The position numbers and the translations under genes are program-made. Shown here in pieces: positions 10,654 to 19,137 of a DNA stretch of 36,383 nt (positions are counted from its first letter, which is position 1; each line of letters begins with the position of its first letter). The stretch is from Oscillospiraceae bacterium (GTDB lineage: Bacteria; Bacillota_A; Clostridia; Oscillospirales; Oscillospiraceae): NCBI GenBank assembly GCA_015067895.1, contig SVLP01000026.1:1-36383 (forward strand), read 5' to 3'. The notes beneath the pieces are model-generated. The model did no database searches and was not told where the DNA came from. It saw only the letters and a list, made by a program, of their open reading frames with translations.

Positions 10654-11115
10654 TTACTCCTCTCGGTTACAGTGGTTTTCCCGGACGCTTCGTTCCAGGT
10701 TTTGGGTGGCTCTGCTGAGGTAAGCGCGGAATTGCTCTAGCTCCTCCTCGGTAAAGCCCTCCGTCATGATCCGTTCGCTCTCCTCGATGTGCCGGGCGAT
10801 GCTCTTGGAGCAGGCCGTGCCCTTGTCCAGCAGATAGATCCGCTTGACACGGCGATCCCGGGGATCGGGGCGGACTTCGATGAAGCCCTTGGACTCCATG
10901 CGGCTGAGGATGCCCGAGACGGTGGCATGGCTCAGGCCGTAGGTGGATTCGATGTCCCGGGCACAGGGGGCCTCGGCGGCGTGGGTCAGGAATCCGATGG
11001 CGTGGCCCTGGGCACTGGTCAGATCCAGCTCCTGGAGCTTGCGGTTCATGATCTGCTCCAGCAGAAAGTGGAGCTTTTTGAAGGCGTGGCCCAGATGTAT
11101 TGGCGTTTCGATCAC
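10654..11115 (-). CDS. MarR-family transcriptional regulator of the ABC exporter operon
   Basis: The product is about 153 residues with a winged helix-turn-helix. Supporting segments are the LTSAQGHAIGFL-type alpha2/3 region, ARDIESTYGLSHATVSGILSRM as the recognition helix region, and the wing with RPDPRDRRVKRIYL, where the D-x-R-D-R-R motif is typical of MarR proteins. It is first in an operon with the two exporter halves, so it probably represses them and responds to an exported compound. The start is uncertain: GTG at 11113-11115 is preferred with AGGAG 4 nt upstream; an ATG at 11143-11145 overlaps the -10 box and is unlikely. Confidence 0.9.
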   Translation of the reverse strand: MIETPIHLGHAFKKLHFLLEQIMNRKLQELDLTSAQGHAIGFLTHAAEAPCARDIESTYGLSHATVSGILSRMESKGFIEVRPDPRDRRVKRIYLLDKGTACSKSIARHIEESERIMTEGFTEEELEQFRAYLSRATQNLERSVRENHCNREE

Positions 11116-11143
11116 TCCTCTCCTAATACGTTGTACGCTACAC

Positions 11144-11172
11144 ATTTTAGCATGACATATCGGGAATTACAA
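11144..11172 (-). promoter_or_regulatory. Promoter of the marR-ABC operon
   Basis: TTGTAA (11167-11172) and TAAAAT (11144-11149) on the minus strand are 17 bp apart, with TGC directly before the -10 box. The roughly 25-bp leader (11116-11137) contains a short CGT-N3-ACG dyad that could be part of a MarR site, but it is too short to assert. Confidence 0.65.
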
Positions 11173-11275
11173 CCGCAGGGGGCCGGAAATACCGCACAAG
11201 AATCCGTGCTCCGGATATACAGCTTGCACAAATTCGGTAGCGGGCGACACAAATATTGGAAATTCTTCATCTGCC

Positions 11276-11320
11276 CTTAAGGAAGGCTTAAGGTTTAGGT
11301 CAGGAAAAATGTGGTATGAT
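11276..11320 (+). promoter_or_regulatory. Promoter of the VTT gene with two CTTAAGG direct repeats
   Basis: TATGAT (11315-11320) with TGG before it is an extended -10; no consensus -35 is present. CTTAAGG occurs at 11276-11282 and again at 11287-11293, exactly 11 bp apart, just upstream of and abutting the expected -35 position. One-helical-turn direct repeats suit an OmpR-type response regulator that would replace the missing -35; that is inference. Confidence 0.5.
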
Positions 11321-11342
11321 ATCTCCAAACAGGAGGTGCACC

Positions 11343-12026
11343 ATGGGAGAAAAACAGCAAAAACTGGTATCAAAAGGGGCTTTTTGGATCTTCATCCTGA
11401 CGATGACCGGGCTCTGTCTAAGCGTGGGGATCCCCATGCTCAGGCTGGCAAATGACCCGGAGGCCTTTCGGGCCTGGGTGGCGGGCTTTGGGGGCTGGGG
11501 AAGGCTCCTGTATGTGGCGGTGACGGCCCTGCAGGTGGTGGTGGCCTTTATCCCCGGGGAGCCCCTGGAGATCGCCGGGGGCTACGCCTTCGGGGCCCTG
11601 GAGGGGACGGCTCTGGCGCTGGGGGGTATCGTCCTCGGAAGCGCTCTGGTCTTCCTGCTGGTGCGCCGGTTCGGCGTTCGGCTGGTGGAGGTCTTCTTTC
11701 CGATGGAGCGGATCGACTCGGTGGCCTTCCTGCGGGATCCGAAGCGGACACGACCCATCGCCTTCCTGCTGATGCTGATCCCCGGCACGCCCAAGGATTT
11801 CCTCAGCTATTTTGCCGGGCTGACGAAGCTGCATCTGCTGGAGTGGCTGGCCATCGTTGCAGTTGCCCGGATCCCCTCGGTCATCGGCTCCGCCGTCTCC
11901 GGCGGAGCAGCCGGAAGCGCGGACTATGCTCTGGCGGCGTGGGTCATGGCCGCGACGGTGCTGCTCAGCGGGGTCGGCCTTTGGTACTACCGGCGCATCT
12001 GCAAGGAAGAAAGCGGCGCAAAATAA
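11343..12026 (+). CDS. VTT-domain (DedA/TVP38/TMEM64-like) membrane protein
   Basis: The 227-residue integral membrane protein has the VTT/SNARE-associated domain: the re-entrant motif IPGEPLEIAGGYAFG (about 70-84) and the second motif LIPGTPKDFLSYFAGL (about 145-160), with flanking helices near 12-32, 55-72, 88-107 and 195-216. DedA/TVP38 proteins scramble or flip lipids such as undecaprenyl phosphate or phosphatidylethanolamine, and need proton motive force in some species. ATG 11343 was chosen because AGGAGGTG lies 5 nt upstream; the frame extends nine codons further up without a ribosome-binding site. It is a single-gene unit, ending at a hairpin shared with the convergent permease gene. 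Confidence 0.9.
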   Translation: MGEKQQKLVSKGAFWIFILTMTGLCLSVGIPMLRLANDPEAFRAWVAGFGGWGRLLYVAVTALQVVVAFIPGEPLEIAGGYAFGALEGTALALGGIVLGSALVFLLVRRFGVRLVEVFFPMERIDSVAFLRDPKRTRPIAFLLMLIPGTPKDFLSYFAGLTKLHLLEWLAIVAVARIPSVIGSAVSGGAAGSADYALAAWVMAATVLLSGVGLWYYRRICKEESGAK

Positions 12027-12028
12027 GC

Positions 12029-12057
12029 GGAGGCAGCACGGCGGTGCTGCCTCCTTT
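12029..12057. terminator. Hairpin between convergent VTT and EamA genes
   Basis: GGAGGCAGCAC (12029-12039) and GTGCTGCCTCC (12044-12054) form an 11-bp stem followed by TTT on the plus strand. The T run is short, so termination efficiency is uncertain, but the site suits both converging genes. Confidence 0.7.
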
Positions 12058-12061
12058 GAGG

Positions 12062-12934
12062 TTATGCTTTTGTTTGAGACAGGATCACACCCGCGAAGAC
12101 CAGACAGCAGCCGAGCCCCTCGTACGCGGTCAGGGTCTGGTTCAGCAGCAGCCAGCCCGACAGCACCGCGAAGACCGACTCCAGGCTCATGATGAGGGAT
12201 GCAGGCTCCGGCGGCAGATGCTGCTGACCCAGGATCTGCAGGGAGAAGGCCAGGCCCGAGCTGAGGACGCCGGTGTAGAGCAGGGGAACGGCGCAGCTGA
12301 GGATCCCGGACAGGGTGGGGGTCTCGGTGAACACAGCCATCAGACCGGAGAGAACGGCCACCACGAAAAACTGGATGCAGTTGAGCCGCAGGCCGTCGAG
12401 CTGCTGGGCCAGCACATCGATCAGGATGATCTGCACCGCGAAGGCTGCCGCGCAGCCCAGGATCAGCAGGTCGCCGATGTTGATGCGGGTCACGCCCACA
12501 CAGCTCAGCAGATACAGTCCCATCACCGCCAGCACCACGCTGACCCAGACCCGCCAGCCGCATTTCCGTCCCAGGAAGAGCCCCAGCACGGGCACCAGGA
12601 CGATGTACATGGCGGTGATGAAGCCCGCCTTGCCCGGCTCCGTGTACTGTAGGCCCACCTGCTGGAGTCCCTGGGCCACGAACAGGGCCAGACCGCAGAG
12701 AATACCGGTCTTCCACAGCTCCTTGTCCGCCCACCGGGGAAGGTATTGTCCTTTGTCTTTGTCCATCAGGAGGATGGTGGGCACCAGGGCCAGCACAGCC
12801 AGCAGGCTCCGGGCGGCCTGGAAGGTCATGGGCCCGATGTGATCCATGCCCACGCTCTGGGCCACGAAGGCGCTGCCCCAGATCAGTGTTGCGAAGAGCA
12901 GCTGGGCCGTGCCCTTGATTTGTTCTTTCTTCAT
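12062..12934 (-). CDS. DMT-superfamily EamA-type permease
   Basis: The 290-residue product has about ten transmembrane helices arranged as two EamA repeats, typical of drug/metabolite transporters. Family-like segments are LLFATLIWGSAFVAQSVGMDHIGPMTFQAARS-type residues at the start of repeat one, QVGLQYT and AGFITAMYIVLVPVLGLFLGR at its end, and SLIMSLESVFAVLSGWLLL in repeat two. Members export amino acids, nucleosides or other metabolites; the substrate here is unknown. ATG 12932-12934 was chosen, with GGTGAT as a moderate ribosome-binding site; the frame stays open far upstream, but that DNA is antisense to pepF. It is divergent from pepF with back-to-back promoters. Confidence 0.9.
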   Translation of the reverse strand: MKKEQIKGTAQLLFATLIWGSAFVAQSVGMDHIGPMTFQAARSLLAVLALVPTILLMDKDKGQYLPRWADKELWKTGILCGLALFVAQGLQQVGLQYTEPGKAGFITAMYIVLVPVLGLFLGRKCGWRVWVSVVLAVMGLYLLSCVGVTRINIGDLLILGCAAAFAVQIILIDVLAQQLDGLRLNCIQFFVVAVLSGLMAVFTETPTLSGILSCAVPLLYTGVLSSGLAFSLQILGQQHLPPEPASLIMSLESVFAVLSGWLLLNQTLTAYEGLGCCLVFAGVILSQTKA

Positions 12935-12949
12935 AAAATCACCGGAGGT

Positions 12950-12978
12950 ACCATACCATATTTTTCGGAAGATTTCAA
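12950..12978 (-). promoter_or_regulatory. Promoter of the EamA permease gene
   Basis: Minus-strand TTGAAA (12973-12978) and TATGGT (12950-12955) with 17-bp spacing. The start codon follows 15 bp downstream of the -10 box, leaving a very short leader. Confidence 0.6.
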
Positions 12979-12989
12979 GTTGGTTGCGA

Positions 12990-13017
12990 TTGCAATTTAT
13001 TTTATTCGTGGTATAAT
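12990..13017 (+). promoter_or_regulatory. Promoter of pepF
   Basis: TTGCAA (12990-12995) and TATAAT (13012-13017) with 16-bp spacing. Its -35 box is 11 bp from that of the divergent permease promoter, so polymerase binding at one may affect the other. Confidence 0.65.
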
Positions 13018-13023
13018 GGATAA

Positions 13024-13190
13024 ACATAAAATTTTGGCGGCCATCTTCCTCCGCTGCACTGGTTTTGCACCCCTCGTTGACGGGGCTGGTCGGTGACGAG
13101 CGGAGGAGTGTCCTTGCACGGTGGATTTTTGGCGCGATTTCCCGGAAAACGGAGCGCATATTTTTCCACAGCAGATGGCCGGAACAATAC
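13024..13190 (+). other. Long structured leader or repeat upstream of pepF
   Basis: About 185 nt separate the predicted transcription start from pepF. The stretch can form a 9-bp stem (13047-13055 with 13099-13107, TCCTCCGCT/AGCGGAGGA) enclosing CTCGT (13073-13077) with ACGAG (13096-13100) and a CCCC/GGGG pair. It contains no convincing open frame. No known riboswitch consensus was recognised; it could be a structured leader or another interspersed repeat. Confidence 0.4.
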
Positions 13191-13207
13191 ATTTTTGGAG
13201 GTACACC

Positions 13208-15013
13208 ATGGACAGTAAGACCTATCAGAACCGTAACGACATCCCCCTCGAACACCGCTGGGCAACCGAGGATCTCTACCCCACCGACGAGGCCTGGGAG
13301 CTTGAGCTCCAGCACATGATCGCCGAGGGCAAGGAGATGGCTTCCTATGTCGGCACTCTGGGACGGGATGCCAAGACCCTGCTGAGCTATATGAAGCTGC
13401 TGGAGGACATCCAGGTTCGCAGCGCCCAGCTTTCCAACTATGCCCAGCGCAAGGGCGATGAGGACACCCGTGTGGCCGCCTATCAGGCCATGGGCAGCAA
13501 GTTCTCCTCCGCCTTCGTCCAGCTGAACACGTCCACCAGCTTTGAGATCCCGGAGCTGCTGGCCATCCCTGACGAGACCCTGGAGCGGTTTTACGCCGAG
13601 GAGCCCGAGCTGGAGCGGTTCCGCCGCTTCATCGGCGACCAGCGGCGGCTGAAGGCGCATACCCTGTCTCCCAGTGAGGAGAAGCTGCTGGCCGCTGCCG
13701 GTTCCGTCACCCGGATCCCCAGCGACGTCTTCGGCATGCTGAACAACGCCGACATGAAGTTCCCCGCCGCCGTCGACTCTGAGGGCAGGGAGCACAACCT
13801 GACCGGCGGCACCTTCGTGCCCCTGCAGATGAGCCCCGACCGTCAGCTGCGCAAGGATGCCTATGAGAAGCTCTATGGCCGCCTGGCCGAGTTCAAGAAC
13901 ACCTCTGCCAGCCTCCTGTACGGTCAGGTCAAGCAGCTGAAGTTCCAGGCGGATGCCCGGCACTACGAGTCCTCTCTGGCTGCCAGCCTGTCCCGCACCA
14001 ACGTGCCCACCGCCGTCTACCACAATCTGCTGGAGGCCGTCCACCAGAACATGGACAAGATGCACCGTTACGTGCGCCTGCGCAAGAAGATGCTGGGCGT
14101 GGACCAGCTGCACTTCTACGACGTGTACACCAACCTGGTCAAGGGCGTGGACAAGTACATCCCCATCGAGGAGGCGAAGCAGACGGTCTACGAGGCCATG
14201 GCTCCTCTGGGCGAGGAGTACCAGGCCATCCTGAAGCACGGCTTCGAGAATCGCTGGATCGATGTCTACGAGAATCCCGGCAAGCGGGGCGGTGCATACT
14301 CCTCCGGTGCCCGTGTCCACCCCTATGTTCTGCTGAACTACTCCGGCACCCTGAAGAGCCAGTTCACCCTGGCCCACGAGATGGGTCACGCGCTGCACTC
14401 CTACCTGTCCAACCGCACCCAGAAGCCCCTGGACAGCCACTATGTGATTTTTGTTGCGGAAGTCGCTTCCACCTGCAACGAGGCGCTGCTGATGGAGTAC
14501 CTCCTGAACAAGACCACCGACAAGCGCGAGCGGGCCTTCCTCATCAACCACTTCCTGGAGCAGTTCAAGGGCACTCTGTACCGCCAGGCCATGTTCGCCG
14601 AGTTTGAGCTGAAGATGGGCGAGATGGTTCAGGCGGGCATCCCCCTGACCGCCGAGAAGCTGTGTCAGGAGTACAGGGCTCTGAATGAGCTGTACTTCGG
14701 CCCGGATATGGTGGTCGATGACGAGATCGCCATGGAGTGGGCCAGAATCCCCCACTTCTACTATAATTACTATGTCTTCCAGTACGCCACCGGCTACTCC
14801 GCCGCCATCGCCCTGAGCCAGAAGATCCTGCGCGAGGGCGCGCCCGCTGTGGAGAAATACCTGGAGTTCCTCTCCGGCGGCCGCAGCAAGCCCCCCGTGG
14901 AGCTTCTGAAGGGCGCGGGCGTGGATATGTCCAGCCCCGAGCCTGTCAACGAGGCTCTGGCTCTGTTCGGCAGACTGCTGGATGAAATGGAAGAGCTGGT
15001 CGAGGAGCTGTGA
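13208..15013 (+). CDS. pepF: Oligoendopeptidase F (M3B zinc metallopeptidase)
   Basis: The 601-residue product is a cytoplasmic M3-family peptidase that cuts short oligopeptides, supplying amino acids and clearing signal-peptide fragments. The zinc site HEMGH is visible at 390-394, with Glu418 (AEVAST) as the likely third ligand. The C-terminal helical region includes PHFYYNYYVFQYATGYSAA, whose Tyr residues are typical of substrate-binding in PepF. Length matches the usual 600. ATG 13208 has GGAGGT 6 nt upstream; the frame runs 29 codons further up without a ribosome-binding site. The stop overlaps the next start by one base (TGATG), indicating a two-gene operon. Confidence 0.96.
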   Translation: MDSKTYQNRNDIPLEHRWATEDLYPTDEAWELELQHMIAEGKEMASYVGTLGRDAKTLLSYMKLLEDIQVRSAQLSNYAQRKGDEDTRVAAYQAMGSKFSSAFVQLNTSTSFEIPELLAIPDETLERFYAEEPELERFRRFIGDQRRLKAHTLSPSEEKLLAAAGSVTRIPSDVFGMLNNADMKFPAAVDSEGREHNLTGGTFVPLQMSPDRQLRKDAYEKLYGRLAEFKNTSASLLYGQVKQLKFQADARHYESSLAASLSRTNVPTAVYHNLLEAVHQNMDKMHRYVRLRKKMLGVDQLHFYDVYTNLVKGVDKYIPIEEAKQTVYEAMAPLGEEYQAILKHGFENRWIDVYENPGKRGGAYSSGARVHPYVLLNYSGTLKSQFTLAHEMGHALHSYLSNRTQKPLDSHYVIFVAEVASTCNEALLMEYLLNKTTDKRERAFLINHFLEQFKGTLYRQAMFAEFELKMGEMVQAGIPLTAEKLCQEYRALNELYFGPDMVVDDEIAMEWARIPHFYYNYYVFQYATGYSAAIALSQKILREGAPAVEKYLEFLSGGRSKPPVELLKGAGVDMSSPEPVNEALALFGRLLDEMEELVEEL

Positions 15014-15282
15014 TGGAAAAGGAAATTTTCCTCCCGACGCTGCACTGGTTCGCCATGACCAACACCTTCTCCGGCTCCTGCGGTGACTTCCGCTTCATGG
15101 CCAAGCCCAACGTCATCATGGCCACGCCGAAAGAGGTTGACTTCGAGCAGTCCTCCATCACCTGCGAGTTCTGGCACGGAAAGCTGTGCTATGAGCTGTC
15201 CGAAATGGAAGAAAAGCGGGAGTTTCCCATGAGTGAAGAGGGAAGGGAAGCCATGCATCAGTGGCTGATGGAGAATATCTAG
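15013..15282 (+). CDS. Small hypothetical protein coupled to pepF
   Basis: The product is 89 residues and not recognised. It is soluble, moderately acidic, with no signal or membrane segment. Sequence features include FLPTLHWFAMTNTFSGSCGDF near the N-terminus, with aromatic residues throughout and two cysteines (in GSCGDF and KLCYEL). Its ATG shares one base with the pepF stop codon, so it is translationally coupled, and codon use matches pepF. The long hairpin after it closes the unit. A role linked to the peptidase is possible but there is no direct evidence. Confidence 0.75.
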   Translation: MEKEIFLPTLHWFAMTNTFSGSCGDFRFMAKPNVIMATPKEVDFEQSSITCEFWHGKLCYELSEMEEKREFPMSEEGREAMHQWLMENI

Positions 15283-15293
15283 ATCATGATAGA

Positions 15294-15330
15294 ATGCCCC
15301 CTTGAAAGCATAGTGCTTTCAAGGGGGCAT
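15294..15330 (+). terminator. Long hairpin after the pepF operon
   Basis: ATGCCCCCTTGAAAGCA (15294-15310) and TGCTTTCAAGGGGGCAT (15314-15330) are a perfect 17-bp inverted repeat with a 3-nt loop. No T run follows, so it may act as a processing or stability element, or as a weak bidirectional terminator facing the convergent gene. Confidence 0.65.
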
Positions 15331-15341
15331 TAAGTATGAAC

Positions 15342-15893
15342 TCAAGAGGGAATAATCAGATTGATTATAATAATCAACGCAGAGCCGATGATTACAAGCA
15401 ATTCCAACATGTATATTTTAATGGGGAGTGAAACAGCAAGCCATCGATGGTTTTCTTTTTTTATCTCAGTAGCAGATTTGGATGAAGAATCGGCTTTGGT
15501 GCCAACTTTGTCATTGTAATAAAAGTAGTGAAACCGTTTATCCATATGTTGGCGATTAAGGGTATACTTTGCTTTGTTAACAGCCTGCATTTTGGTAGCT
15601 TCATCTTCGAGTGTGATTTTACCGAAAGACGCAAGTAAAAAAGCAACGACAGGGAAGCAGAGGGAATAGGCTCTTGCGGAGTCTATAAGCTTTATGCCCG
15701 CAATTTCGCTGGCGAATGGCATAATACAAATGACAATGACCAACGTGAAGATTTTAAACAAAATCGACCAAAAGTGCTTGTGTCGGTAAATAAACTCGTC
15801 CTGGAAATACTTCAGCATTTCCAAGTCACACTGGAACTGTTCTACCGTATAGTCCTTGGAGATGACAGCCTTTCCATTTATTTCTTCTTTCAT
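15342..15893 (-). CDS. AT-rich membrane protein of unknown function, possibly SLATT-like
   Basis: The 183-residue product has hydrophobic segments at about 42-62 and 76-92 and a long C-terminal one at 153-181, separated by a charged region (95-150) with many Lys/Tyr/His residues. An N-terminal YRHKHFW motif precedes the first helix. Two close helices followed by a soluble helical region recall SLATT-type membrane effectors, but the resemblance is loose and the family is not established. The codon use is markedly more AT-rich than that of flanking genes, a sign of horizontal acquisition. ATG 15891-15893 has AAAGGAT upstream. It sits alone between the pepF hairpin and the alaS T-box region. Confidence 0.7.
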   Translation of the reverse strand: MKEEINGKAVISKDYTVEQFQCDLEMLKYFQDEFIYRHKHFWSILFKIFTLVIVICIMPFASEIAGIKLIDSARAYSLCFPVVAFLLASFGKITLEDEATKMQAVNKAKYTLNRQHMDKRFHYFYYNDKVGTKADSSSKSATEIKKENHRWLAVSLPIKIYMLELLVIIGSALIIIINLIIPS

Positions 15894-15918
15894 ATCGGAG
15901 CATCCTTTCTGTCTGATT

Positions 15919-15956
15919 ATAGTACTATATTACTGTATGAATTGCCAAAAAGTCAA
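15919..15956 (-). promoter_or_regulatory. Candidate promoter(s) of the AT-rich membrane protein gene
   Basis: Minus-strand options are TTGGCA (15943-15948) with TACTAT (15919-15924) at 18 bp, or TTGACT (15951-15956) with TAATAT (15927-15932) at 18 bp. A perfect TATAAT also occurs at 15916-15921. The exact start cannot be chosen. Confidence 0.4.
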
Positions 15957-16011
15957 TATCAAATTGAAAGTGAGTCAAATGGATTGGCAATCGAAAGTTG
16001 AAAATAAAAGG

Positions 16012-16039
16012 TTGACAATTCCTTTATTTATGCTAAAAT
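16012..16039 (+). promoter_or_regulatory. Promoter of the alaS T-box transcript
   Basis: Consensus TTGACA (16012-16017) and TAAAAT (16034-16039), spacing 16 bp, with TGC before the -10 box. Confidence 0.75.
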
Positions 16040-16045
16040 ATTCAA

Positions 16046-16259
16046 GATATTGCAACGCGATACGAAAAAGAAGCAGTGTAAGACTTCCTGAGCGAGAGGG
16101 GACAGTGGGAGCCCTCGGAGGATAAGCTGCGGGCCACTTTCGTGCGGCCTGAGAGATCAGGACGGGTGCTCCCGGTACAGAGCAAACAAGATGCTGTCAC
16201 TTCAGCGAAGCAGGGTGGTACCGCGAGAGATCGCCCCTGCACGTGAAGTGGCTTTTTTA
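16046..16259 (+). promoter_or_regulatory. T-box riboswitch upstream of alaS
   Basis: The leader contains the T-box core AGGGTGGTACCGCG (16212-16225), which pairs with the NCCA end of uncharged tRNA. CACTTCA (16198-16204) and GCAGGG (16210-16215) pair with CCCTGC (16235-16240) and TGAAGTG (16244-16250) as the terminator, followed by a TTTTTT run at 16253-16258. Uncharged tRNA-Ala should favour the antiterminator and let alaS be transcribed. A GCT triplet at 16168-16170 in the stem I region is a candidate alanine specifier; stem I was not folded fully. Assignment to alanine rests mainly on the downstream gene. Confidence 0.9.
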
Positions 16260-16263
16260 TTTT

Positions 16264-16400
16264 GATGAATAATGAATGATGAATAATGAAAAATGAATAA
16301 TTGTGGTATGCCTTCGGCATTTATTTGAAATAAGTCGCCCAGCGACACCTTAATTATTCACTATTCATTATTCATTAGCTTGCGGCTTCATTATTCATTA
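16264..16400. repeat. Palindromic AT-rich element inserted between the T-box and alaS
   Basis: Outer AT-rich arms rich in AATAATGAAT (about 16264-16302) and its complement (about 16349-16400) flank a core of three perfect 13-nt inverted repeats lying end to end: ATGCC-TTC-GGCAT (16308-16320), TTATTT-G-AAATAA (16321-16333) and GTCGC-CCA-GCGAC (16334-16346). The organisation is that of a small non-autonomous repeat. It lies wholly inside the alaS leader, after the terminator and before the ribosome-binding site. Confidence 0.65.
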
Positions 16401-16425
16401 CCGAAATGAAATGGAGGTAACAACA

Positions 16426-19071
<2,646 letters not shown>

Positions 19072-19086
19072 GATAACCTGTATTTT

Positions 19087-19117
19087 GGGCACTGCCTGAC
19101 CGGGCAGTGCCCATTTT
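19087..19117 (+). terminator. Terminator-like hairpin after alaS
   Basis: GGGCACTGCC (19087-19096) pairs with GGCAGTGCCC (19103-19112), followed by ATTTTC. The T run is short, so read-through into comEC 21 bp later is plausible. Confidence 0.65.
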
Positions 19118-19137
19118 CAAAGAAAGGGGGCGTTGGC

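Noticed and set aside
8977..10740. A 587-codon open frame antisense to an ABC exporter half
   Set aside because: His/Gly/Asp/Gln-rich shadow of the minus-strand gene, whose NBD motifs are clear.
11116..11137. A MarR operator in the marR leader
   Set aside because: Only a 3-bp CGT/ACG dyad could be matched, too short to call.
12062..14755. A very long reading of the permease gene (897 codons)
   Set aside because: Everything upstream of ATG 12934 is antisense to pepF and crosses two promoters.
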